A stretch of 64,000 bases of DNA from Caprimulgus europaeus (Eukaryota; Chordata; Aves; Caprimulgiformes; Caprimulgidae): positions 12,035,686 through 12,099,685 of the forward strand of contig OU015534.1 of the NCBI GenBank assembly GCA_907165065.1, given 5' to 3'. The notes below the pieces were generated by a model that had not been told where the DNA came from, searched no databases, and saw nothing but the letters and a program-made list of their open reading frames with translations. Position numbers and translations under genes: made by a program. This document shows positions 1-13,200 of the stretch, one piece after another (the first letter of the stretch is position 1; each line of letters opens with the position of its first letter).

Positions 1-3000
1 CCTATACTCCCAGATTCTCATTGAGAAAGCCAAAGAACAGCAAGTGATCTTCTGCAGGACATCAATGTTTTTCTCTCATGCTACGAATCTGTCACTATTC
101 TACCAATTTGGTACCTGGTGATTTGAGTTGCATTCCTATTCCTAGCCTCCATCCACACCACTCTCCATCCAAAATGTAGGAAAGCAGTCCCCAAATTCAC
201 TCTGGAGTTATATTTAAGAGGGCAGATAGGGTGGTTCTCATCCTTCACAAAAAGGTTATCTCAGCATCTTCAGCAGCTGAAAGAAACAGAAAGTTTCCTT
301 CATAGTTCTCACAGCTTCTCCCAGAATGGTTAAGGACTCTAGCATAAGGAATTGCTAACAGCAAACTCCTAAATAAGCACGGATTTAAACTCTCAGATGA
401 TTACTCCACTACCATTGTGGACTTGGCATCTGGAAGAGTGTCTTGCACGTGGGCTTTCACAAGCACATGAGCCGCAGCAGACACACTACTCTAAACCAGA
501 TTTTTAATGGTCCATTTTCTTTGCATAAGTCAAGCCAAGCTCCTGGTAAGGGTTAAGAACTAAATTGAAAAGAAAAAAGCAACAAAGTTAAAAAATTCAA
601 ACAGTTTGAGCAATACCTAGATAACACTTAGTTGCTTAAGAAGATATGTTAGAACTGTTGCCTTTTAAGCCTGCAGTGAGAATATTTGCTATACAACTGG
701 TGGCCAGCACTGCACTCAGACATGTCTAGCAACAGTGTAAGCCTACAGCCATAAGGTATTTAGAACCTCAATACTTCCCACAAGTACACTAGCAGATGGG
801 AAAGCTGCACATTCACTGCACTCCTATCCTAATGAGTCTTAGGGAAGAAAAATTTAACTTGCTTGCTCTCAGACACAAAAATAGCAGGGGTATAAATCTG
901 ACTTTCAAGGTCCAATGTTTGATTTGCTAGCAACGAAGTAAAACAAAGCAACTAGAGAGGGAAGGAAAAAAAAGAAAAAGCAGTCCTAGCTGTCTATGGC
1001 AAGTAAATGAAATCTAGGTCTCCTCAAACACCCTGTGTCCTGCTTAATGTTTCCCAAGTTCAGGGCATGACATCCTCCCTTCTGAAATGGTTTCAGCTGA
1101 AGCACTGGCCTAGACATCACATCAAACATTGATCTTTGCTGCTCAAACTTTATCTTTCAAGGGAAGGGGCAGTCATGAAGAGAGTCACAAAAACATCTGG
1201 ACTTGTGAGGGCTAGACCACAGTGTGAAGCTCAGACAGTTCAGTCTCACTCCAATATTTGATTCTCCTGCCCTGTAGGCTCATAATCTTCTGTGAAGCAG
1301 TACTTTGAGGCTCCATATCCAGACAATCTTCTGAACGCTCAGTTCAGAAAGTTTATCCAGAATAATCTAGAGAGTGTAATTAATCTGAGATGCCTAAAGA
1401 CAGATTTCCAGCCCACCTGAAAACCGAGATCTGCATGTGGGACAAAGAGTTAACGGGAAAACCACAATAAGGACAGTCAATTCAAATAAAACACAGAAGC
1501 TGCAGCAAGGCATTGCCCTTCACATGGCACAATTAACAACTACAAAAGAGCAATTCTAAGAAGCTGTTTAATAAGCAAACATAAATCAATGAGTACCAAT
1601 TTTAAGCAGCATGAAATCTCAACAGGGAGACTATTATTCACAGCTGTTTAATTCTGACTAAGAAAGAAAAAGGTATACGTATTTTTATGTTTCAAAGTAT
1701 GTAACTTTAGTCCCTTCTTACCCAACCTGAAACATCACCTACTAGGAATGGCTGGGCCTGGAGCTGCCATTGTTTCTTTGGATTCTTTCTGGGCTCTGTC
1801 TTTTCCTGGGTCTGCAGCAAGGTGAGATGGGATGGACAGCGGAAGCGCAATAGCCACAGTTTTTCTCTCTCTCCTTCCTGTTCAACAAGGAAAGCTATCC
1901 CTCAGTTGGACAGACATCAGACATCTTCACATCTTATTACACATATCAGTTCAGAGCAAAGTTTGCAGCACAGTGAATGCAAAGTACTAAATACAAAAGC
2001 ACTAAACATACAGCTCTCAGACATTCCTGAGCCTCCCTTCTCAAATATGAGAGTTTTCTTCAATGAAGAAATTCAGTCTTGTTGCAGTGGAAGTGTTTAC
2101 AGAAGATCAGATTTTACTGTCTTACTCCTAACCAATCCAAGCTTGAGTTGCAGAATACAAGCAGAACAAAGACCAGTGCTTTTAAAAGAGACCCAAACAG
2201 TCCATTGGCTTACATTAGCTTGTCTCCCACCCTCCACAGAACTCCAAAAGACATGGAGCCGTTGAACTCTTTTTCATAACTAGATTCACCACCCTATTGG
2301 TACTACCAGAACACAACATTTATTATTAACTCCATAGATACCCTGCACTGGAAGCTATCCACAGGGTTAACTGTTTTCACACCAGTTGGAAGCCAAAATA
2401 GTATTAGGAAAAAAAAAAAACAAACCAAACCAAAAACCCACAGTAGGTCATATTTAAAAGTTTTACTCCAGGACAAATTCTGGTCTTAGCTGTACCAACA
2501 TCAACCCAGCATAACTCCCCTGTAGGTATGCCCATTCAGACATACTCAGCTGTAGTCAAAATATTTCCCTGAATTTCACTCACAGATTTTGTATCTCAAA
2601 CCTATGTAACCTTCCCCCTACTTCTGCAGACTAAAGAAACCATCACCCAAGCAGGTAACAACACACTTTGGTTATGACTGATATGAATTAGAAGGGAGTT
2701 AACAGAGGGTCTCTTTCCCCTGTAAACACAACAACATATCCACTCTGCACTCAGCACCTTGAGATACTCCCATATCAGACCATGCACCCACAACAGATCC
2801 ATTTCCAGATACAAGTTTTAAAGAAGATGCAAGGAGAGGAGAAAGCATTTGGGGTGCTGTAAACAAAGCAAGCTACTACCACTAGCTCGGGGGTTAGTAA
2901 ATCAGAAATCCGTGTTCAAGCTTTGCTGTTAGTGTCAGGCAGGAGGGTCTCTCTCGAACTGTGCAGGCAGCAGACAGGTGCTATGTTGGAAGGCAGCATG

Positions 3001-3863
3001 TTCCCCCTATCAACCTAAGAGGAAAGGCTAGTAAGCAAGACAAAATACAAAACCTTCACTTAGATTATTTTTTATTTTCTGTAAGACAGTAAAAACCCCT
3101 GTCTTTTAAGTGTGAAGGGGTTTTAAGTTATAAGAGTAATTCTTAGCCTTTCTTTTGCACTTCGTATATCATTATACATACACTGTATACTGAATTTCAT
3201 CAGGTAATGTGCTCACTATATGGTGTGTCTTGGCTACAGCTCACATATTATACATAGCCAAATGGATAGTTACTGGTTTTATGAAGTGCCTCCAACACAA
3301 AAGAATTTTGGATTTCTGGTTCAGTTTAATTGAAGGTCATGTTCCAAAGGAAATTAGATTGGGCAGGATTTGCCCTGGGGCTCGATAATGCTAGTCAATC
3401 TCCACCCAAAAAAAAAGTTTCCAGCCCTATTTGTTTAGTTCTTTCGCCTTCTCCTTCCTGGAAGCATTCCTGATGTCTTTCCCCAAATAACTCAACTGTT
3501 TGTTTAGCTGAGAAACTCTCCTTAGTAGCACGGAACAGTTTTTCTTCAGCTGGTGAGTGACATCATCTTAATGCCTTTCACATGAGAAAAGAAGCACAAA
3601 CCACATCACTAACGCATGTAACGTGCCCAGGTCATCTGCCTTGCTGGGGAACGGAAGGGGTCCCACACGTTAATCCTCGTGTCGCACCAAGACCCTTAAT
3701 GCTTCCCCTACGCTTAGGAAAGGACCTATTTGCCCACTTTGGATAGATGGCTGATTCCCATAAAAATCTGACCCAGTGACCTGCCTCCCAACATGGCTAC
3801 CATGTCCGATCAAGTAGAAGCCTTGTCATGAGGTGGGAGATAGAGAAGAAGGCAATGTTGTAC
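1..3863 (-). other. ST3GAL3: ST3GAL3 intron 3, partial
   Basis: AT-rich sequence with no recognised exon of the known protein. It holds an A-run at about 2408-2420 and short chance ORFs. A cryptic exon-like segment at 1722-1811 is discussed in the findings. The next expected exon (starting YDRLGF in human) was not found and must lie to the left. Confidence 0.8.
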
Positions 3864-6800
3864 CTGAGCCTATTGTATGTCCAACGGAGTCAAAGGAAAG
3901 AACCACTGAATCTGTAACACAAGAGTACAAGTTCATTTTCCCTTTTTTTCTTAGCACCATTTCTTGCTGTAACATTTTCTTGTTACTTTGCCTAAATAAC
4001 TCCTTCTGCTCCCTTCCTCCAGGAAAGGGAACAACTTCATCAGCCAGACAAAACAACAGGCATCTCGCAAAGGCAGAACACTGGAGTATGCGATAAATCA
4101 CAATGTTGTTACTCTAAAAAGTAGCTATAATTTATTGAAAATAATTTCATTTTATGCCTAATAAGCTTGGTCAATCTTACCAAAACTGAATCATAATATG
4201 CTTTTGACTGCTAGACTGGAGAGCTTTTTCTTATCAAATGTATTATCAATATATACAATATAGTCCCCACTTAGGAGACCGGCCTAAGGATCAGTACTTC
4301 CCTGACAGTTTGCTAAGCCAAGTATTTTGTGTTCCTTGCAGTTCTCATCATGTTTTCCACATTTTTACTCACAGGAGTGGCTCTGCAGCTGAATGCATTC
4401 CAATTTATCAATATCCTTCACTTTTGTACTATATGCAGCAGGTACGCCAAGTATCAAGAAAATACACCTCTCTACTTGGTAGCTTTTTATTTGCCATCTG
4501 GGGATCAAAATAGTGCTTTGATCCATGATCACAATGACAACTCTTGCTCACCAGTTAATGACCAATACTTTTAGTCACTGTTTCATATGATGGGACATAT
4601 TCTGAAGCACTTTGCTTCAATTGTGGTTTACAGTTCCTAGTTTTTATGCATACAGCTTGATATTTGGCCACGTAGAAAATCCTTATTGCCAGCTTCCACT
4701 TAGCTCACTCCATAATGCAAACCCTTTATTAGTCATTCCTTTTCCTCATATACTATTCTCCCAGCCTAGAACCTATCTGCAAAATTTATCAGTAATAATA
4801 TGATATTCTGTTACAAGTGGAACTCCAATATGGTATGGATTCTTTACTGTGAGGGAGGCAAGACCACTGGCCCGGGTTGCCCAGAGAAGCTGTGGCTGCT
4901 CCTCCCTTGAAGCGTTCAAGGCCAGGCTGGATGAGGCTTTGAGCAACCTGGTCTAGTGGAAGGTGTCCCTGCTGATGGCAGGGGGGGTGGAACTGGATGA
5001 TCTTTAAGGTCCCTTCTACCCATACCATTCTGTGATTCTATGACTATGTTCAATAGTGAGGGGTTTTTTCCCAGCTTTCTTGTTACTTGAGACAAATCAA
5101 TACTTACTTTGGTAGTAAGCCTCCTCGTTTGCCATCCATTTTGATGCGAATCCCAACAGAAGCAGAAAGTCTAACTGAATTCTACTCCAGCACCAGTGGA
5201 GCAGAATTGGGCCCGGAACTTAAAGACAGCTTGACAATGGGTAAAACACAGCAAAGAACAAACCACCATGACAGGATTAATAATTCTATGGAATGAGAAG
5301 CTTTAAACCCATACAGCAGCAGCAGAACTGCCTCACCTCTTCAGCTAAACGAATAGATTGAATCCCTGAAGTCTCTCTGTAACTCAGATGTAACTCGGAT
5401 GTGACCAGCTGAGCACACATCCTTTGCAGCACCGCAGCAGCTGCCTCGGCACAGCCCTCAGCAGAAGGCCAAAGCCCCAGCACAGAGTCAGTGCTGAGAA
5501 GCGGCTGAGCTCCCGCCGCGTCACCTTCACTTGGGCAGGCTACGACTGCAGACATTGACAGTCACCACGTTTCAGCTGACAACAACTCGACACAGGACCA
5601 GGCCCTTGGCTTTTCTATATTCATAGAATGGGTAGGGTTGGAAGGGACCTTAAAGATCATCTAGTTCCAAAGCCCAATGCTTGTACATCATCCTCAGGCT
5701 TATTTTCCAATTCTTACAAATTCAATAAGAAAGTGCTAATTTTCAAAATAAGCATAGTGAAACTGTTAATTTAACTGGATTTCAAACAATGTAAAAAAAA
5801 CAGGTCTGTGCTGTCCCATAGCCAACACTGTGGTAGTAACATTTTAAAAAAAGAAGATAGATATTCCTAGGCTCAAAACTTATTCCAATAAAAATAAAAA
5901 TCCATCTGGACTTAACAACTGTATTTCCTCTTTTGGGAATAAAATTCAGACATCTTTATATCATTCTAAATAGCAAGGGGCTTAATTCATTTTAACTACG
6001 TTAAATTCATCTGCCATCAATTAATTCTGAAGTATCTCTGTGGGGTTCTACTTTTAAAAAACTGTAGAGATTTTTATCAATATAAAGTATTGCTTTGTAG
6101 TTAATGCCAAATTTAAATGTTTTTCATTTTCCTGCAAAATATTTTGCACTCAAACACTGCACATGAAATATTAAGACTTATTTAAGAGTGTCTGAAAAGC
6201 ACTGCAAGCACCAAATTAATACCATTATTGCAGCCCACAAAAATAGTATAATGTTTCATTCCCTTAACAGAGAACATTATCTTCCTCCTATAAACATAAA
6301 AAAATTACAAGCAGAGTAAGCACTTGAGCTCCCTTTTCCAATCTAGTGCTCCACGTGACAGTTTCACAGTTTCAACATCAAATTGACTGTGAATAACCTG
6401 TATTACAATCAGTTCTCCCTCTGTCCCCATAAGTAATTTCACAAACCATGGATCTTTATTAAAATACTGTTTATTTCTGGCATTTACACTTCAAAAAGGA
6501 AGAAGCTATAAACTTGAAAAAGGCTGAGAGGATAATCCTGTGTCACCTTCTCCCACCCAGACAGCTATTCGCGTTCAGCCAGATTCAGAGCTACAGGTGT
6601 GTTTGTCAGAAGTTGATGGAGATAAACATTTCTTTGAGGTAAGTTTTATTTGCAAATACACCGAGTCCTACTTCTCAAACATAAGAAAAGTTTCTTTGCT
6701 TCTAACTTCAAATCTCTTCCCGTCATCACTCAGTTCAAAGTCCTCTTGGTTTTTCTAAACTATTTTTTCCAGAGACAAAGTGGCTGCTCAGCCTGTGCCC

Positions 6801-7263
6801 AGTGCTTTCCCCCAAGCCCCCGACTCCGCTCTACCTTTCAAAGCAATCTTCAAAGATTCTTTCAAAACTTAATAAGACACAACGTAAAACATACCCACTT
6901 ACACCTGCCCTTGTGCTAGGTGTCAGAAAGTGTTTATGTCTGAAGGAGCAGCTACTAACCTTTCAGCTACCTACTTTCACAAAGCAGCTTAAGTGTTTTT
7001 CTCCTGCCTTCTTAACTGAAGAGCAGCCTTTATGCCCAAATCATGAGATCCGACACTCAATAACTTGCCAACATGCACGGCTTACACACCACAGTGCCAG
7101 CCTTTTACATCTGTTTTCATGTTAGCTACAACCATTTTTTCAGTGACTATAGCAGATTCTCCTTGCATGTATTTGTAGGTATCCCTCATCCTATTGAAAA
7201 CCAAAGAAGCTAAACCAATAACTTTTTTTAACCTTAAAAAAAAAGGAAAAAAACCCCCAACCT

Positions 7264-7295
<32 letters not shown>

Positions 7296-10200
7296 CAACC
7301 AAAAACCAGACTTTAGCAATAAACCAACTTCCCCAGGAAAAAAAAAAAAAAAAAAAAGTTGAAAAAAATGATTGCATGCTGCTTTGGAAGTGGTCCTGAG
7401 AAACCACAAACCATCAGTCCCACAGGAGTTATGCAAGTTTAATAATAAAGGCTTAACCCAGCCTCGATACCACATACTATTACAGTAATACGCTCCACAG
7501 ACCAAGCCAAACAGGGAACACAATAATGCATTGCAACATAAGGCTGTGATCTGGCACATCCTCATCTAGAGACTTGAGCTCTAAGGTTTGCGTTGCTTTC
7601 TTGTATGCATGCCCTGTTAACTTTCTCATTGCATACTCCTGCTCTCCAGATATGGCGATGAACTCTACAGAACCAAAACCTTTATTTAATAACATTTAAT
7701 GTAATTTCCACCTCCAGAGCTTGATCAGAGATGAGATATCCTGCAGAGCTCCATCACATGGACTGGGGACAGCAATTGCAGTAACAACATTAAAGAATAA
7801 AATTCCGATTCAGAGTCAGAATGAAAATAAAGATTTTTTACCATGGAATTAGATGCCCATCTATAAAGAAAAGGGTCTGTCATCCAGCTGTCTCTCTTTT
7901 TTAGCTGACTACTGAAAAGGATTGGATCAAACACTGCAATAGCCATCAAAATTTATTTTCTATTCAAGATTAATATTCTATAACACAACATATACCAGAG
8001 AAGGAACACTTACCGCACAAAACTCTTCATAACCTAGTGATGAAAAGGCCAGGAATAACCAGAACTGTCCTTATGTTTCATCTAGTCAGAAAATGAAGCT
8101 CACAAATGCAGTGCCACTCTCAGAAAACATGCTACTGTTGGGATTCATTTGGCAAGAAGATCTGTCACAGAACATCCCTTGACCCAAAGAGAAAATATTT
8201 TGGAAAAAAATCTATTCTTATCATGACTACACAACATTCTGGATAATTCTTATATCCAAGGAATTGAAGGGAACTAAATAATTTCAGTTCTATTTCACAG
8301 AGACCTCACTTAGATACCTAAAGCACAGACATCCTTCCTCAGATTTGGTAAAACACAACAACTGCCTGCACTTATAAATTACTTGGCAGGGCATCCTCCA
8401 CTTCCTAATGCTTTGTTTAACTTGCTGATGACAGATTCAGGGAAAGGTTAAGTAATTTTTTTCAGTCTAATGATAAATGCCATCCTACTAATTTATGAAG
8501 TATCCTACTTTTGCATTAATGTTATGTTCTCCCCACTTTCTGTTTTTTCCAATTTACTAAGCTCTTTCTTCTATACTACAATAGATTTTCCTACTTCACC
8601 TTTTTCTGAACAGTGAGATGGTTCTGTGCTAAGAACAGTGGTCACTACAAGAACATCTTCTGCATCACAGCCTCAAGGATACTCTGAGTTACTCATAGTC
8701 TTTATTCAAAACTCAAGGCACTAATTATGACATCTCCTATGCACCACTTCACACAGCGTCAGTGAAGGTCCAAGGAAACATATTTAAGACCACTCTTGCT
8801 GGCAATCTCAGCTCCTACATACACACTCTGTGACAAACAATCAGTAGTGTTCCCACACTTAGACACCACAGAAAGTTACAATCTCAAGTGCATTGTTTGA
8901 TTAGCATTATTCTAACATTTTCACTATCTAAGATGAGGAATATAAAAAGACGACACACACAGAGCACAGGCACACTTCCTAATCACAGATGTGCAAGCTA
9001 ACGGCAGCAAATACAGGGCCTGCAAGTTTTGGCAAGCAAACCATATGAAGAGTTTCAGTCCGGTGCTGTCTGCAACTGATAGGAGACCCAGGTTCAAAGT
9101 TCAAACTTATTCCCTTTACAGGAAAAGTCACTCAGCAACAGGACACATCTTCAGCAACAGGAAACATCTGATTGTAAAGAACACTTCCAATAAACCCTGG
9201 ATTTTCTGTTTCAATAAACTGTCTTAAAACAAGGCTGCACTCCAGTGTTTCTGTTGCACTAAACTTGAATGCCGGTCCTGTGTGCTACCTGGCTGTAGTT
9301 GTGTTGGTGCAGAGGTGTGGGAATGGGCTGGTGCTTGTTTCATACAATGTACCTCAGGGGGAAGAGTCACCCTCATTGCAGAACGCGTTTTCATTGCAAA
9401 ATAGCATAAGAATGGAAAAATTTCATTCTGATCTAAATATTCATTCACTTATGCACTGTACAAAGTTGAAAAGTTTCTACTTTGTTGCTCTAACCAGTAT
9501 TTCTTTAAATACTACTCTTACTTATACAGTACTAACTTTTTAATCAGACAGTACTAAAGCTGGCCAGGTTCTCTCTCCATTTCTGTGGCTGACCCAACAA
9601 CAGACCCTTTTTATTGACAGATGACTTCCCAGCCAAGCTTAGAGTCGAACCCAAATTTCTTGGCCATCCACTCTGCCTGGACAACGCGTTCCCATTTTGC
9701 TTCAGCCTGGAGCCAGCCAGTTTCCACACAGAGAAACTGGACGCAGAGTGACAAGGCTCATGCACAAGCTCTGCTCCAGGGAGCGCAGACACAGCTGGTT
9801 CTGAGCTCGTCTCTGCAAACTCACGGCCAAACTCAAACACAGCCAACATGGGTAATCTTGCTATAAGCTGTGCAACCCTGAACAAGTCCTTTGATGAAAT
9901 TAAGTGTTTCTCATCTGTAAAAATAAGCAATCTGCTTTTGTTCAAAGACCCTTAGGAAAAGAGGCTTGAGATCTAAGAATGGATATAGTTAAGTATTGGT
10001 ACTTGCCTCAGTTTTTATGTAGCATCAAGATCTACTGGTTACATTGTAAACTGCAAAGTAATTCCCTATCAGCTTTTAACTTCCTGTCATTTAGTTGAAA
10101 CTACAACTCTCCGTTATATAGAACTTGAAAGATGTAGTAATACTCAATGAATTTTATGAATTTCATGGAACCTAACCAACTTTTACACTCGCTGTTGTGT

Positions 10201-13200
10201 GCATCGCTCCTTTTCCATCAGGATGTTCGTAATGAAGTGGCAAATTAACTAGGCAAGAAACAATGCTCACGTTCTGAGCAGATGTATTTTTAAAATGCTC
10301 TGAGCACGCCAGTTTTCTTTATTCTGCAGTGAATGAACTGAATGAAAAGATGTGGTGCCCTGCGCCAGCTGGCAAATGCTTGAGAAGGATATTACATTGC
10401 TATTGTCTTCAGCAGTGCCCAAACAACTGTTTGCTAGCAGGAAGGACTGGTATGTTTGGCTCACAAGATCAGTATTTATTTGGATCTACTACATAACTTC
10501 ACAGTGCTGTGACCAACAAATCTCTGGGCACAAGGACAATGTGGTGCTTCTCTCCGAGCACCCTGTACATGTAGCTCCTTGGTGTCCATCCCAGCCCCCT
10601 GTTCCCTGGGAAGGCCAACAGCACCAGCCTCTCAGGCTGCTCGTTCCAGAAGCGGTGGACGAACAGTACCCAAATGCAAAGGAGAAGGGGAGATCAACGT
10701 GCTGAAGAAGTTCGATGAAAATACCCTTGGCTTTGAGGAACACAACTGCAGAGAAGGTACAGATCTACCATAAGTCACAAAACCAAAACAGAACAAACTG
10801 CACCAACAAAGCTGATATCCAAGAAGTTTTTCCTTTGACAGCGAGAAATCCTTTAGTTAATTCCAAGCAGATTCTCAGTATATTTAAAGAGCTCATGTCA
10901 TCCTAAGCCAAGCGTCATATTTTGGTTTCAATTATTCCTGTAGCACCAAGAAGTCAGCCATATATTCAAATTCCATAGTGGAACACGCAATAAATTACAA
11001 ATCAATAAAATGTCTTTCTTTTAAACTTACAATCCATGTGCAAGACAGAAAATGGATATTGGCAGCTGGGGAGTCACACAGGAACAAATGTGAAAATGTG
11101 AGTCAGTAGGGTAGTACCAGCTCAGTACAAGAACATTTTCCTGAGCATCAGTGGTAGCACCAGTCTTTAATCAAAGCAATAAGAAGTAAAACTGTATTTA
11201 GTTTCTGAATAAAAGGTCACTCTTTTCATCAAGAAATACAGTACTGTGCACTCAAATTTAAAGCTCTTGCTTTAGGTTCAGAATAGCTGTCTTCTTCGAA
11301 ACATCTATCGCCAGCTATTATTTCAAAGTTCTGAATTATTTCAACACATTTATTTTGAAAGGATCACTACTAGTGCTTCTGAGATAATTTCAGTAATAAA
11401 ACAAAACTTCAGCTGTCTTTATAATTAAAATTAACAGCAAACATGTACATTGGATATATCGGGGGGACAAGGGAAGCTGTATTTACTTACCTGTGTATGG
11501 TTGTTGGATCCAACTATCAGGAATATTTAGAGGATAGACCAATTTAACTACTGACATGACTTAAGACAGAAAACTACCAAATCAAAGCTGCATATAATTA
11601 ATCTGTGGAATGTGACTAATAATCATTAGTACAGCCATTATTAAGTTCAAACAAGAATACTGGACAGGAGGGTTACAGATCACACAATTTTTTATTTTTA
11701 ATTAAAGCACCTAACAACACTCATTTGTACATAAACCCTTGAAAAATACTTCACTAAGTCATTTGTAAACTAAGGGCCAGACTCAACATATGTTGGTGAT
11801 GCTAAGCAGATATAAACAAAAATTAGCTGACCAATGTTCTTTTGCTGCTTTCAGTCACACTCCAAAACATGCAAATTGTTGGTAAAGTATTTTTAAGCTA
11901 GTAATGCTTGTTTATTTCAATCATTAGGAAAATGTCAATAGCACACTTCCTTTCTTGCTCACACATGTAATTTTCACATAACTTCTGGAACACCAAACAA
12001 CTTCCATATCAAAAAAACTCTCAAAACTTTCAAACATTATTGCTCTTTACAACATGCTGGCAGCTTGAAATTATGAAGAAAGCAAAATACTCTTAAATTT
12101 GTCCCTAAAAAGAAGTTCCATTTCAAACTAAAGAAAAATACACTAAGATTTCTTGATTACAAGTTTATTGCACAGCACCGCACAATGAAAATTAATTCTA
12201 TATGTTCATAGTGCAAAAAAATTATATATATTGCTATCTTAGGTACTATAAAATACAAAGAGTTCATAATCAGAAATAAGTTACTTCCGTCTTGCATTAA
12301 AAATGGATAGTGGATGAAAAGCTGGACATGAGCCAGCAATGTGCACTCACAGCCCAGAAAGCAACCAGGATGCTGGTACCGAGGGAGGTGATTCTGTCCC
12401 TCTACTCCAGGCTGGTGAGACCCCACCTGCAGTGCTGCATCAGCTCTGGAGTCCTCTGCACAAGACACACACAGACCTGTTGGAGCAGGTCCAGAGGAGG
12501 CCACAAAAATGACCAGAGAGATGGAGCACCCTGCTATGAAGAAAGGCTGAGACAGTTGGGGTTGCTCAGCCTGGAGAAGAGAAGGCTCCAAGGAGACCTT
12601 GCTGCAGCCTGTCAATGCTTAAAGGGGGCCTATGAGAAAGATGGGGATAAACTTTTTAGCAGGGCCTGTTGTGATAGGACAAGAGGTAATGGTTTTAAAC
12701 TAAAAGAGGGGAGATTTAGACTAGATAAAGAGAAGAAATTTTTTACAAGGGTGGTGAAACACTGGCCCAGGTTGCCCAGAGAGGTGGTACAAGCCCCACC
12801 CCTGGAAATATCCAAGGTCGAGTTGGACGGGGCTCTGAGCAACTTGATCTTGTTGAAGATGTCCCTGCTCAACGCAGGGGGGTTGGACTAGATGGCCTTT
12901 AAAGGTCCCTTCCAACCCAAACTATTCTGTGGTGTGGGCTTTTAGCCTTAACAAAGCACACTGTAAGAACTGTGTTAGTGACAGTGTCTTAAATATACTC
13001 ACACAGCTGGCAGAGAGCTCTGGAAGGTTGCCGCACATTATCTTTGTTTTATATAAACAAAGATATCTACATGCAATTAATGGCTCCTATGACAACAACT
13101 ATTTTAATAGCCTGGTCTTGTTTTTATGCCCACTAGAGCCATTCAATCACTTTTCTTCCACTTTTCTTCCCCTTTTCTTGGTATGGAAAAAAAACTTATT

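Larger units (their letters stand above)
3912..12304 (-). other. ST3GAL3: ST3GAL3 intron 2, distal (3') third
   Basis: This is the part of the 35.6-kb intron nearest exon 3. It contains two oppositely oriented CR1 tails (4.84-5.04 and 5.62-5.68 kb), a C/A homopolymer block near 7.25-7.36 kb and a 19-bp duplication at 9.13 kb. I see no further exon of the known protein. All short open frames here lack any recognisable similarity. Confidence 0.8.

Noticed and set aside
3826-4101. 91-codon minus-strand ORF across ST3GAL3 exon 3
   Set aside because: Only the central 16 residues are the real exon. The rest is intron, shown by splice sites on both sides.
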